From: Pempheris klunzingeri
Taxonomy: Eukaryota > Chordata > Actinopteri > Acropomatiformes > Pempheridae
Reading direction: 5' to 3'
Assembly: GCF_042242105.1 (NCBI RefSeq)
Contig: NC_092031.1
Coordinates: 3,060,175-3,124,174 of the forward strand
Length of the DNA: 64,000 nt
Every line of letters starts with the position of its first letter. Within the stretch, counting starts at the first letter, position 1. The translations under genes and the position numbers were made by a program. Below, in pieces: positions 23,501 through 36,400 of the stretch. The notes under the pieces are model-generated. The model did no database searches. It saw only the letters and a list, made by a program, of their open reading frames with translations, and had not been told where the DNA came from.

Positions 23501-25171
23501 CACAGCTGCAATAGAGAGATGAAGAAATATTATAACAGCAAGAGACAAATCATTTTTTGATCCTGTTTGAATTGTGCCATGAATCACACTCGATGTTTGT
23601 CAGTTTAAAAGATTATTTAGTTTTAAATCTGGAAACGGTTCAGTGAACTACATCCTCTCGTCTTGAACGATATACATCACCTACTAGCTATCGAGCTAAC
23701 TCTGCTATGCTCCACGCACTGAATGAGACTTACCAGATGTGCTTTATCCATTTCTATTTATATTCCTTTATTATTTATATTTCCATCAGAAATATGTCCC
23801 ATAGTGGTCCACCACAAGGGGTAGATGTAAGTTAACCCTTCAACAGCCAACCTACACTCTTGATAGAAAGTTTTCACCCAATCAAGAATCATTTATCTCA
23901 AGTCTTAGCATCCAGGTCACATGACTGCCATCATTTAATCGTTCTGAGTGTCAGAAATGGACTTCTAGGTGTAAAAAAGATTAGTATTATTAGTATTAAC
24001 ACCAAGTCATTTCCTACCCCTGCCTGTTGGAGGGTTAAGTAGGAGGAGCTGCTGCGTGGCCTCCCTGAGGGTGGGTCATCCTCACTTCACTGCAATAAGA
24101 CACCTTTAGCAGCTCTGCCCTACTTTAAAAACAAAAACCAGTTCCCTGTTGCTCTTGGGGAGGGAGGTTGGGGGGGGTATGAATCAGCACCGTCTGGTCC
24201 CATTCCTATGAAGAGAAAAATTCCTCTCGACAAGCCAAAAGATCGTCTTACTCCACTTCAAGCAAACTGGTGGAGCAGCTACACTCGACCCTTCCTCGTC
24301 CACACAGCAGCATTATTTAAACAGGAGTTTAAGGAGCAACTGCACTGATGAGACGCTTAATCAGTACAGAAAAATAACAACTGACAAAGCAGCTTTATTT
24401 CTAGAGCACATTTTATTACATAGAAACATTTTATTACATAGAAACTCTGTGTTTCTATGTCAAAGAAATATAAAATTAAAAAATATAAAAAAATATAAAT
24501 ATTAAAGACAATGAAGAAAACTACATATACAATACCAACACCCTCCACACACACACACACCAGAAATGCCAAAAAACTGCAGTTTTCAGCTCCTCAAATA
24601 AAAAATCCTCTTTTTCCCTGTTTAATATTATTGTAACTGGATTTTTTAAATTTTATTTTATTTTATTTTTACTGTCGGTCTAATTAAAGATGTGAGCTTA
24701 GACTCCTCTTTTGTAAAGTGAACAATTGATTGATAAAACAATCTGCATATCAGGCCTGGAGTGAAATCACTTTAGACAATATGAAGACAAAACAGAATAC
24801 AATTAATAAGTCAAAAACATTGATCAGTATGAATATAGATAAACAACAACAACAACATTCAGCTGAAGGTGGAAGATATTTCGTGTTATTCAAGATTACA
24901 ATGTGTGGAAAAGGTAAATATCAATAAAATATGAAGATGAAAGATGACTCGTGTTTCCCCTGCTGGGTTTTGTCAGGTGCTGCGGGAGGTCCTGTCCTGC
25001 GGTCGGACCGTCCTGGTGGTGGCTCATCAGCTGAAGACCGCGGAGAAGGCCGATCACATAGTCTTCATCGAGAACGGAGCGGTGGCGGAGGAGGGCACCC
25101 ACCAGGAGCTCATGGCCAAGAGAGGACGCTACCATCGTCTGAAAGAGGAGCTGTTCTCTCAACACAGCTGA
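17538..25171 (+). CDS. tap2t: TAP2-type peptide transporter subunit (probable teleost tap2t)
   Basis: Eleven coding exons join in frame: 17538-18042, 18209-18323, 18434-18564, 19092-19297, 19762-19959, 20633-20761, 20864-21055, 21174-21347, 22005-22164, 23280-23416 and 24977-25171 (2142 nt, 713 aa). It is a half ABC transporter: an N-terminal hydrophobic region, a six-helix core, then a nucleotide-binding domain with Walker A GPSGGGKT (508-515), signature LAGGQ (612-616), Walker B VIILDE with the catalytic Glu637, and H-loop His666. Order and phrases ([33 protein letters not shown]) follow TAP2, which pairs with TAP1 in the ER to load peptides for MHC class I. Odd points are Cys619 and Ile623 in the usual QKQR.AIARAL, and SELD for SALD. 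The Met at 17445 was not used because splicing points to 17538. The ISRE at 16379 suggests interferon control. The family is firm; the symbol tap2t is a best guess against tap2 or an abcb9-like gene. Confidence 0.85.
18595..18800 (-). mobile_element. Tc1-like transposase fossil
   Basis: The stretch from AAAGTATGTGGAC through 'gagatttgctcccattcagag' matches, from memory, the reverse strand of the C-terminal coding part and end of a Tc1-like transposase abundant in fish. Frame is broken. It lies in the intron after the third coding exon of the TAP2-like gene. Related pieces are at 37507 and 62560. Confidence 0.5.
21548..21650. repeat. Dispersed teleost repeat (GCTAAC inverted repeat)
   Basis: GCTAACGTCAGCATGCTAAC is followed about 20 bases later by a near reverse complement (GTTAGCATGCTGATGTTTAG). 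The motif is typical of a small dispersed teleost repeat. It lies in a TAP2-like intron. Confidence 0.5.
22541..23130 (-). mobile_element. LINE ORF2 endonuclease fragment, internally deleted
   Basis: Read on the - strand, 22996-22655 encodes about 110 codons resembling the apurinic-type endonuclease of a fish non-LTR element (phrases [27 protein letters not shown]). It is followed directly, at 22541-22600, by the typical LINE 3' tail (AGAATCAGAATCAGAATTCC on the + strand). The reverse transcriptase that should lie between is missing, so this is a deleted, dead copy. It sits in the intron after the ninth coding exon of the TAP2-like gene. Confidence 0.75.
23836..24034. mobile_element. piggyBac-like MITE with TTAA target duplication
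   Basis: A 199-bp segment starts CCCTTCAACAG and ends CTGTTGGAGGG (11-bp inverted ends, one mismatch). TTAA lies on both sides (23832-23835 and 24035-24038). It is the second TTAA-flanked element in the window, with different internal sequence from the one at 12142. It is non-autonomous and lies in the last intron of the TAP2-like gene. Confidence 0.7.
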
Positions 25172-26620
25172 GAACAAACTGTTTGTACATAAATTTGACT
25201 CGTGTGAAGTTGAAATGTTAAAATGTTCTTCCTGCCTGTTTTTCATCTTTAAGGCGTTCGGGTTTGTAGGACGAAAAGTATCTTGGTATACTCTGGAGTG
25301 AAATCTGCATTTTTTATTTTTTTTAAATGATTGTGAGTGACAGTGTCATCATATATATATATATAGTAGTATATAGTAACATACATACACATAGCAGCTA
25401 CAAGGAAAACACCAGCTTGGTCACATTTTACATACAGGAAACACAATAGCCTCACGCTTCAGCTTAGACTCCAAACAAATCTTATTTGAGGATACCTGGG
25501 CAGGTAATTTCCTCCTGAAGGCAAGGAAAGGCCCCGCAAATCTATTTAAAAGTCCTGGAAAAGCCTTTCAATATATAAACCGAATCTTTTTCATGTCATA
25601 AATTATAGAAAATATCTTTAATCCGCAGAGCGTGAAGAGGCAGGAATGGTGACTTTAGTATTAGATGTCTCACTAATAATAGATCCAACAGCCAAAAGCT
25701 ATTTGGACTAACTGAACTAATCTGCATGTTTAATGAGCACAACATATGAGCATAGATGATGTTTATGTCTTTAACAGTATTATGTCCCACTGAAGCTCCA
25801 GTGAGCTGATGAATGATCACTACTGTTTCTAATGCTTTGTTTTTTTTTTTTTTAAATGTATAAAACAACACAGCTAAACTCTCGCTAACTGTGGTCATAA
25901 TTATTATACGTCGTAATTCTAAATGTTAGAGACCAATCAGTAATATCAGCTGCACAGGAATATCTTTAAAAGTCACAGACTACAACTAGATTCCTTTTGA
26001 GATTTCTCATTATTTCCCAGTGAAATTACATAAACCCTTTGTGAGAGAACATGATATATTACCAGTAAAAGGATCTGAATACTTCCTGCACCACTGATTT
26101 TGATAACATGCTGTACTTTAATATATTTTTTGCACCTCTGCTTGTTTTCTCGTGTGTTAGTTTTTAGTTAATACCCACGAGGACACACGGTGAAGAACAG
26201 GGACACTTCTGGGAATTAGAGCTGCAATTAACAACAATTATTCTCATTGTCAATTCATCTGTCGATTATTTCCTCGATCCATCAATACGTTGTTTGGTCT
26301 GTAAGATATCGGAAAGTGGTGGAAAAAGTCGATCAGAGCCCAAAATGGCGTCCTGAAATGTCTTGTTTTGTCCACAAACCAAAGAAACCAGAAAATATTC
26401 ACATCTGAGAAGCTGCAAACAGAATTTTGACCTTTTCTCCTAAAAAAAAAAAAAAACTAATAGATTTATCTCTGCAGCTCTATGATTTCCTCTTTGTTTC
26501 TTTCTTGTGCTTCACAGTACAGAATGATGTTCGGTTTGTTTCCACATCAGATCAGAGGCAGGTAGAAATAACCAGCCCCTCCACTAGAACACCTGTGTGC
26601 ACCCAGAGGCTCCACCTATT

Positions 26621-26632
26621 GGGAATTGTAGT
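26621..26632 (-). promoter_or_regulatory. Possible ZNF143-type site
   Basis: On the - strand, ACTACAATTCCC matches the ZNF143/Staf motif ACTACAATTCCCA. It is about 790 bases upstream of the acsf2 start codon. It may equally be part of a repeat, and function is inferred only from the motif. Confidence 0.3.
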
Positions 26633-27257
26633 TTGAGCACCAGACGTGGCACTATGGCATACAAATGGAGGCCAAATTTGCAGTAAATTACAAAGAACAG
26701 GGTAGAGCAGGGGGAAAGTGTCCTTCCTGTACTTTTACTTTTACACTGAGTGGACTGTTCAGTGATTGGGGAGACATTTCAAGTTTTGAAAATAAATATT
26801 TGCATATTCATAAATTATTTCGTGTCTCGGATTTTTATCAAGGTAAGTAACTAAGTGTTCCTGTACTTCAATATTTCTATTGTATGCAACTTTATACTTA
26901 ACACCACATCTCAGAGGTAAATATTGTAGTTTTTACTCAACTGTTTGCCTGACAGCTTTGGTTTGCAGATTACAACATTTCATCCCCTTACGGTCCAGAG
27001 AAAAGCGTTTATCTGCAAAGTTAGTGACTTTTTTTTTTACTGCAACATCAGTACTTTTGCAGGATTTAACTGAAGCATCTGAGTTCTTGTTCCACGGTAG
27101 AGAAGAGTGTCTGTATCGGTCATTTAACATGAATCTGACCCTGCAGAGCATGAATCCACCAGCAGGACCGGACTGGAGGTCTGAGGCAGCGAGCTGGTGA
27201 CGGATCAAGGTCCGAGCAAGGAGCTGCAAACAGCCAGCGGTGCTTCAAGACTGCTTC

Positions 27258-27320
27258 CCAGCTCAGGGTCCAGCTCAGGGTGCAGCTCAGGGTGCAGCTC
27301 AGGGTCCAGCTCAGGGTGCA
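27258..27320 (+). repeat. 12-bp tandem repeat upstream of acsf2
   Basis: About five copies of a unit like CAGCTCAGGGTG lie 100-160 bases before the acsf2 ATG, in a likely promoter or 5' UTR. The unit count may vary between individuals. Confidence 0.8.
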
Positions 27321-27420
27321 GAGGAGGGTCCGTGTTTACTGAGGCAGAAAACAGGCTCATCGGTGGTTTAAAGTTGAGCTGTGCGGTGCAGAGGGGCGCG
27401 GTGAGCTGCAGCTGCACACA

Positions 27421-30400
27421 ATGATCCCCAAGATTGTGTTTGGCTCCCGGACTCTTCGGAACAGCTGTGTTTTTTCTTTAAAGCTTTCTCTCAGAGCCTG
27501 GACATGTCCGAGATTACCTGCATCCAGCCGGTGAGTCCCCCCCCCCCACACACACACATATCTCTATTTATATTAAAGTGTTATTCTAATGAATGATATC
27601 ACAGTCAGGTTTACTTTCACTTTAAACTAAAGCTGACATACCTGCATAGACGAACATGTATTTAAAGGAATTTCCTCATCTGTCGTAAATGTTCATGTGT
27701 GTTTGTCGGGAACTTCTGGTTATGCAACAAAACCACCGAGTCAACTTATGCAGGTCATATAGTTGCATTAACTGTAAAACTGCATCCTATTTAGTATTAA
27801 TGCACAATCTCGACCAGGACCAGGATCTGCATAAAATAATCATTCTTCTGATGTTTGGATCCGGGAAATGTTAGGTTTGAGTTATTTCACAGTAAAAACT
27901 GCTGCTCTGAAGGGCCGGAGTAGGGGGAGGTATGGAAGACCACTCCCGCCAATACGATGACAAAAAAAGTTCACAAGTCATCATAATGAGAAACCTCAAA
28001 ATAATCACTTTGTATCTCAAAACAATGTCTTAGTGGGAAACTTTCTTAATATGATTTTGTATCTCAAAATAATGAGAAACTTCCACAAAATAATGTCTTA
28101 GTGTCTCAAAATAATGAGAAACTTCCACAAAATAATGTCTTAGTGTCTCAAAATAATGAGAAACTTCCACAAAATAATGTCTTAGTGTCTCAAAATAATG
28201 AGAAACTTCCTTTCACTATTTTGAGAAAGACTCTCGTCATGATGCCTAACTAGATCTTGTTTTTTTCATCACATAAGCACAAATGGGCTTCTACAGCCAG
28301 GAGACAAAAGAAAAGCCAGTGTGGTGTTTTACAGTCCGATATGCTAGAAGAAAACCCAACATAAAAACACTACTCAATACTCGGTTGTTTAACCGCACTG
28401 TATTGTGCAGATGTTCAGACTAATGTGTCCACCCCACCCCTACCTGCATCATTGTGGCGCCTTAAACAATGAATGAATCCACTGGAAGCGCTGAGTTTTA
28501 TCCAACACAGTAACTGTAAAGACAAATAAAATCATTGATTGTTTCTGGTGCAACAGCAGAAAGTCGGTGGTGGAAATAAGTAAAAACATTTAGTGAAAAA
28601 ATGTATTTACTTTGAGGTACTTGGATTTTATTTGAGGGTTAAGGGTCCATCATCAGGAAGTAATGGCACCAATGTCACTTACCAAAGACAGACATTAGGA
28701 CCATTCGTTTATATGTTCATGCGTTTTGCAACCAGTTTTTCACAACTCACTTTCCCCGGTAAAACCTGACTAATAACTGGACCAGCTTTGCCTTCTGCTA
28801 ATGTTCTTATGCAATGGAAATGTTGCTCACTTGTACAGGAAATAAGATGGATCATAGACACAATGTGGCAACAGGAGATGTTTCTAGTTCATAGATCTCC
28901 TCGGCTCAGCTGTTAGCCAGAAAGCTAACGTTATGCCAGCAAGATTCATCGTAAATAACACCGCGTACAGTTGACAGAGAGTTATATAATTTCACAGCAT
29001 GTTTAACAACAATAGCCAGCTAACCAGCTATGCCACTGTCTCCTAATCAATATGTGGATTTTCAAGAACAAATGATCAGCGGTGTGAAGCGTTATTGTCG
29101 CTGCAGCCTGAAGCTGTGAGCTGAACATGAGGTGTGAGATGATCGTTTGTGCCGACTTCACTCTACAGGGTTGTTGTCCTGATTTTCCAACACATTTTGG
29201 CCTGTGACCCCTCATAAAAACAGAAATTTGCTTATAATACATCTGTATTTTTGCATTAGTAGGTCTCCAACTTGTAATTAACATAGATTTACTTTTCGTT
29301 CGCCTTTATTTGGCCCTTGGCAGTAGAGATAGACTTGAAATTTGGGGGAGACGTTGCAGTCGCATGAACTCATTCAGGCTCTGTTGTGAGTCAGATAAAC
29401 ACAAGGTTGGATTGACAGGAAGGCAGAGCGGACAGCTGCCTCAGGGCTCCCCGGGGGATCTCCAAGAGGTTCACTGTTTGTTAGATGGTTTGTGGTCACT
29501 TCACTACATGCAGATTTTGCCATTTTATGCCATCAGTTATTGCCAGTTACCATCTCCTTCAACAATATCCTCAGTGTAGCTTAGCTTAGACACACAGGAC
29601 TCTCCTGGATAATGTAGCAATCATGTTTATATGTTAGTTTGGCGTGGCGGACAGCTCTAAATATTATAATACACATGAGCCTGTGCCGCTGTTGAGATGG
29701 TGAAGAATCTAGTTAGTGGCATGAATCAGAGCAGGATGTAAGAAAATGCTTTGTTGTTGCAGCTGTGAAAAAAAGGTTAATTTATTTAAGCCTGATTTTT
29801 GGCTTCTACTCACCATTAGCTGTGCTCTTGACAGAATTTTAAGCTCACTGATTGGATGTTTTTGCCTAAATGCACCATGGGAGTTCTGGATAAGCCCCAA
29901 CATTTTTTAAGTTATTACTTTCTACGTGCCAGATCATTTGTGCGGCTCATGCTTCTACTGTTTGGCTGAGGAGGTTTGTACTCATAAATGACTCGCTAGC
30001 TGAACAAGAATCCATTGATCTACCGTTTGGTTAATTAACTGATAACTTGTGCGCAAACATTTGATGTCAGTCAGACCATTCTTCTCAAAGAATAATTTAA
30101 CTCCCCATAAAACTTCCATCCTGAAACCACCTCACCTTGCAGCAGTGATGTTCAGCAGTACTCCAGGACACAGTGAAATCAGCATCAGCACACCCAGCGT
30201 GGTCAGTGAAACACGGGTTTTCACCCTTAGGTGTTAAATTACTTTTTAAGAATTCTGGTGGTTCCTGGCTTGACAGATTTAAGAAGTTGTGTGTCATCAG
30301 CATATCTGTGAAAAAAACCATAATGTGTTTTTTTGGCCATGTGGAAGCATGTAAAAATGGGAATAGAAGGGGACCCAGTATAGAGCCTTGAGGTACTCCA

Positions 30401-33400
30401 CAATTCAAAGTGGTATATTCCTATAGGAACTAGCTTTCATGTAACTGGACTGTAGTATCCTTTCTCAGGTATTCTTTGCTGTTCTTATTATGATTTATGC
30501 CCATAGTTATGTTGCCAGGATCTGATAACATCCTCTAACTCATGTTTCCCTGCAGTGGCGTTCATGTGGACTCTCCACCCAATATCCCAACCCTGACTAC
30601 CAGCTACACCCATGGCACGTCCTCCTCATCTTTGCTCCACTCTACAGTAGCAGAGACCCTGCTGAAGACTGTGGAGCACAACCCAGACAGAGAGGCCATG
30701 GTGTTCCTAGAAGACGGAGTCCGCAAGACCTTTGCACAGTTTCAGCAGGATGTGAGTGTTTTTTACAGTAAGCACCCAGTCAGTGTGCCCACCTCCAGCC
30801 CCTCCAACCAAAGTAACATGACAGCATAAACAAGATCCCAGCATCTCCACTGAGATCACAGTTCTTTCTGTAAAAGAAATCCAACAATGTGAAGGCGTTA
30901 ACAGTCCTAACAGAGCTACCAGTCCTGTCAGAGCTAACAGTGTTAATAGTGAAAAAACATTCACTGCATTGCATTAGTTTTTCACACATTGTCATAGTAT
31001 GTTTTCTTTCACAAAGCTTTACAGGCGAACAGGTTTTCTAAGTCCAGCTTTCCTCAGACATTGTTTATCGGCTTTGTTAGGTTATATCAGCATTTGTCAC
31101 ACATAGGCTTTCCTTGGACGTCCTGCCCAGGTGGTTTAGGATCCGCTCAGGGCAGATAAAGTCCAAACCCCAACTTTATTTTTAATCATGTTGCACAATT
31201 GTCATTCCATAATGCACACAGACCGGTGGACCTTCAGCACAACCCCCCCCCATCTTAAGAAAATACACGTTACATGTTATACCTATTCATAAACAGGAGT
31301 TATTCATAAACCCTTTTACCGTTTTATGGTGCAATGCATGTTCAGACCTGCTCACTGTGTGAACTTTCACCCAGTGACCGTGGAGAGATACGTCACATGG
31401 AGACAAACTCAGTCACAGATTGATGTCGTTAACCCACCGCAGTGATAGCAGCTGTCGTATAACACGTCTAAACTGTGAAATCAATGTTCTTTTTCTCACA
31501 TTATAGATTTCCCTCATTATAGATTAATGGTTTAATGATTTTTTTACATGCATATTGCTGAATATTACTGTTTTAAGATAAGATAAACCTTTTTTTTCAC
31601 TGTGCCTACACTTCTCTGAGCTCGGCGTACGCTGAGGTGTAATTGAGAGCTGTTATAAAAGCACTTATTGCATTATAGATGTTTTCGTGTTTTGTAGCAT
31701 AACAGTGATTTTAAGATAAAGTTATAACAAAATAATGTAGATCAACACCACTGTTACACATTTATTTTCCTAAGCATTATATACTTTTTGAAATTCTTCA
31801 TTTTGAAGTTTGCACATAAGAGCAACAAGACAGTAAATCAGGGAGATATTTGGAGGGGAAATTAAATAAAAATCAATGAGATTTGGTAGAATAAAACAAC
31901 ATTACAAGGTTATTCATTCAAAGCGGTCAGAATTTAATGAACACATCTGTCTGGAGGCGAGGACAAGACGACATAACATGAATATCACTTGCCAGATCAA
32001 TCCACTGCTGTATTTGGGGGGAGCAGGACATAACCAGCACCTTGTGAGCAGAAATCAAAATACCAAACAAACATTCCTCAGGCCTGGAAATCAACACTTC
32101 CTAAAAATAATGTGGAGAATTGTGGTGCGAACCAGTGTTTGGGAATCTCTGCCCAGAGGGGTCCTAACACTGGACGCTCCTAGGTGCTGTTGTAGAAGTA
32201 TGAAGTGGTGTAAATGTAAATATTGTTCCTGTTGGCCCTGCTTAAGTCTCCGTGATTTCTGCAGGTGGATCAAGCTGCAGCTGGGCTGTTGGCGCTGGGA
32301 CTGGAGAAAGGAGACCGGCTCGGCATGTGGGGGCCCAACACTTATGAATGGATCCTGTTCCAGTTCGCCACAGCCAAAGCTGGCATCATATTGGTGAGTG
32401 GAAGCCGTGCTGCAATGTCAAGGAGGCAAAAACAGTGTTAGAGAAACTGTGCCTGCACTCAGGAGGTTTTATTTAGTACAGTTATGCTTTCATACATGCT
32501 TAGAAGATCAGGTTATGGTATAAAGTTCCTTTAATTTAACACAGAAGCGAGTCCCAGCTCTCTTGTTGTCAATAAATCCTATAAATAGACCAAATCAGCC
32601 CCTAAATATGTAGAAATAGGGGCCCAGGTTTAAAAATGCAGAAGTAACCCTTTAAAATTCAATGAAAACAGCCATTCTCAGCGGCAAATTCTCATCAGCT
32701 GTTTGTTCTTGATGTACATTGCCCTTTCCTTGGGTCTCCTCCAATTTAAACTCTGTCAACCTTTAGATTCTATCATCATGAACATCTTTATGGTTTTACC
32801 ATCCACAGGTGTCTGTGAACCCAGCGTACCAACTGCAGGAGGCCGAGTTCGCTCTGCGATTGGTGGGTGACTTTGACAAACATGGTTTTCGGGTTGTAGC
32901 ACGCTGAGACTGTGTCACAGGAAGGTGAGCCCTCTTCTCCTCTTGTCACAGGTTGGCTGTAAGGCTGTCGTGTGCCCCACGCAGTTCAAGACTCAGATGT
33001 ACTGTGACATGCTGAGACAGATCTGTCCAGAGATCGAGTCGTGTAGCCCAGGAGACATCAAGAGTGCCAGGTACGGCCACGTGGTGCTCACCTGTCGTCG
33101 CCCCTGGTCTTAAATTCTCAGTATTCTGTATGTTTATGATATGACGTTCTGCAAAACACGAGTACAAATATCACCAAATATCTCATGTCTGCTCGAGACG
33201 CCGAAATCATGTCTTTGAATTGTTTAAACAGCCTGAGAAGAGTTTATAGTTTACAGTCCTGTGGGGACGTAGAGACACAAAAACAATCATCATAAGCCAT
33301 CATTCAGTAGCTTCATGCTGACTGAAAAATATGATTTAAAAATTGTACTAAATTAATTTCTTGCAGCACATCTTGCTAATATGTAATTTATTATTTTACA

Positions 33401-36400
33401 TAAATATTATAATAAAAAAGAATGGCTTTTTTCCACTAGCTGCCATGTAAAGTGACGCAGTGAATCCAGTGATCAATATCAAAAAGTTTCACTAAACTGG
33501 ATAAATGGGACACACCTTTTTATACTGGATTTTATTGCTTCATGTATTTTATATTAATATTTTTAAGGAAACTATCTGTTTTATTTATTTCTTATAACTT
33601 AGTTATATATCTTTATCTCGGAAGCCTAATCATGTAAAGTAATGTGAGGTAATGACTCCAAAGCATTAAATCATTCAAATATAAAGAGGTTTCTTCTGTT
33701 TGTACAGTGTAATAATCACTTCTAGTATGGATTCATTGCCTCACATTACATAAAAAATGTGTTGTAGGTCATTAAAAAGTCATAGATTCAAAGAGGTAAA
33801 ACGATAAGTGTGGCTTGTAATCTCTTTAGCTCAGCTGCTGAATGGACAATAAAACATATTTGTGCCCTTGACTCCTTCCTGGAAACTGTTGTCCTCTTGG
33901 GGAGGTAGAAGTTAATGGTACACCAGAGCTAATAATCTCCTGTCGCTCTCAGTTTGGACCTCATGGCTCTCCGTCCCCTCAAAGGACAGCTTGCTATTGG
34001 TCAGCGGTCAGCAGGTTAACTTGTTCCATTGGGTTTAAATGCTGGTGAGACTGTGCCTTTAGTGTTTGTTAGTTTTTGGAGGCATATGAAAAATGTCTTT
34101 GAGTGTGTGATACCACGCTGGGACAATTTAAACTCCTGACCTCAGTGTGTGAAATGTTCCAGCTACAGGCGTGCGTCTACACGTGTCGTTCATTGTTGTT
34201 CCAGAAACTAATTCACAAAAGGGACAGTCAGGCCCCCGAGACTTTCAGTCAGTGCTTCCTAATATTACTGAGCTTATTGGATACAAAGCTCGACCCACAT
34301 TTTTCTGCTTGTTCGGTTTCCCCCCCTCAGACTCCCAGACCTCCGCTCTGTGATCGTTCTGGACAGTCGACAACCAGGAATGCACCATTTTGAAGACGTG
34401 ATGCAGGCAGGCAGCAGCCGGCACGTCCAGCAGCTCCAGGACCTGCAGAAGAAGCTCTGCTTTGACGACCCGATAAATATCCAGTTCACTTCGGTAACTG
34501 TTGCATAACTCTTGCTGACCTTAAGGGATCTCTCAGAGCCCTGCGAAGGTGTTTATCATTTGAGTCCCTTATCTGGAGTGTTGAAGGTGTGGCAGGTTTG
34601 TTCAGCTGGATGTCCTGTTGTTTTTATTATTATGATATCAGAACACTGGATTACGGCACCTTAGCTTTTTTTGGACCAAACAGGCAAAAAAGTGCTGCAT
34701 ATTCTTAACAAGAGGTTCAGACGATGGTCCTGTGACAGAAATGTTCACTTATATTCTATTTATTCTATTATATTATATTCTATTTTTTTTTTTTTTTTAC
34801 TTTTTATTTATTTATTTATTTATTTGCAATAAACAGCAGTGTTTTCTGTGTTTTCCCAGAAAAATTTCACATAGAGAACCAAAGATGTGATTGCTAAGAG
34901 TCTATATGGTTACAGTAGTCCCATTTCCCCCAGTATTTATCCCCCTTCTCCTTCTGGAGTCGAAGTGAGAATGTCATCTTTTCCATTGAGCGGATGGAGT
35001 TGATTATATTAATAAGAAGGGCAGTGGTGGGGGGTAACCTCTGAAGCCAGCACTTTGTTATCACTTTCTTGCTCGCAGCCCTAAAGATCTTCAGGAGGTA
35101 TTTGTCACTTTTACAGAGGTCACTGGGGATTTTACCCAGGTAGAGGAACGCAAAAGAAAAGTCTGGTTTCAAGTCCAGAGTCTCTGATATTAAATGCCCC
35201 ACTCCTCTCCACAAAGGCTGAATATGTGGACATGAGCATGGTCTGCTGAGGCCAATCCACACAGGGATCCACTTGATTTGGATTTTTGGTAGGGGATCAG
35301 ATTTTTCCAACAAAAAGAAGGAGTTGGTGGTGGAACACTGGGTTAACCAGACTTGATGCCATTCTTCTTCTGCTAATATGTTAATTTCTTTTCCCCAACG
35401 TTGCTTTATATAGACAGTTGAGTTTTTGTTCATTGAAGTGAGACCCTTATATAGTTTGCCTACAATGGCTTTAGAGTTTTTTAAGTTATTTGCATCAATA
35501 AGTATCTGTGTTATTCTTGAGGGTTCAACTGAATCAATGCTCCCTATTTCCTGCAAAAAGAAGTGGTGAATCTGTAGATACTGGTAAAAGTCCTCTTTGC
35601 CTCGCGTTGAGCCCATAGTTTAAGTTCACTTATATTCTTAAAACATTGACACAGTTTGGAGTTAATTGGTTATGAATTGGTCTTACGTTAGTTTTTATCA
35701 CTGTGTGGTCAAAGTTTCCTGTTTTTTGTGTTACATGAGCAGGTTACACACTGACATCATGTTCGACCAGATATTAATATAAACACATTCAAAACACAGA
35801 TAATGGCAAGTTTGTCGATGCACAGAGAATTAATCAGCAACTATTTTGATGATTAATTAATTCTCTGATTATAATCAGTAAAACTACTTTGTTACATTCA
35901 GGAAAACATCCTGGTTTGGCTTAAAGGCAGGTTGCATTAAACATAAAATATCTTCTTTCCAACATACACGTCTGCAAATAGTATCAAGCAGCATGCACTT
36001 GTTCTTCCATTGTGAGGATTTGCTGCTTTTCTCTGTTTTACGTCCTTCAAATCAGAATATTTTGGGGGTTTTGAACCGTTGCTCAGACAAAACAAACAAT
36101 CAGAGGACGTCATCTTCTGGCCCTGAGAAAAAACAGTGAATCAAGAACTAAATAGCAGAAGCAGTTAATTCCTAGTAACTCTTCCCTCTGGATACATTCG
36201 TTACAATATACTGTGTTTACCTCTCTGGTTAACAACTACAGAAAATTAATGTTTGACTCATTAGAAATTAAGTTTATCTGTTTTTACACGACAGCACACA
36301 GAGAAATCCTCTTTTTCAGGTGTGTGTTCATTCACATGTTCATTTATATTTGCTCCACTTGAATAACTTCAATTTGTTTATTTAACTTTGAATGCAATTA

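Larger units (their letters stand above)
25172..27420. other. tap2t 3' UTR and spacer to acsf2
   Basis: No coding exon is seen and no clear AATAAA follows the tap2t stop codon closely. About 26215-26470 is a copy of the ATTAAT-type dispersed repeat. About 26690-27070 resembles the 'tacttttactcca' repeat. The last 350 bases are GC-rich and carry a 12-bp tandem repeat, presumably the acsf2 promoter and 5' UTR. Confidence 0.5.

Noticed and set aside
27197..27424. 75-codon frame ending in TGA that overlaps the acsf2 ATG, like the slc16a5 uORF
   Set aside because: It starts with GTG and has no in-frame ATG after the upstream stop, so it is not a normal uORF. The overlap is probably chance.
28061..28210. 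CRISPR-like regular repeat spacing
   Set aside because: Whole units are repeated with no unique spacers and the DNA is vertebrate. It is an ordinary minisatellite; the same applies to 55341-55684.
31876..32397. 173-codon frame
   Set aside because: Most is intron 2 of acsf2; only its end overlaps true exon 3 (32265-32393), which is read in another frame.
34894..35616. 241-codon - strand ORF as a host gene
   Set aside because: The phrases match an L1-type ORF2 C-terminus, and the ORF lies between a perfect target duplication with an A-rich tail.
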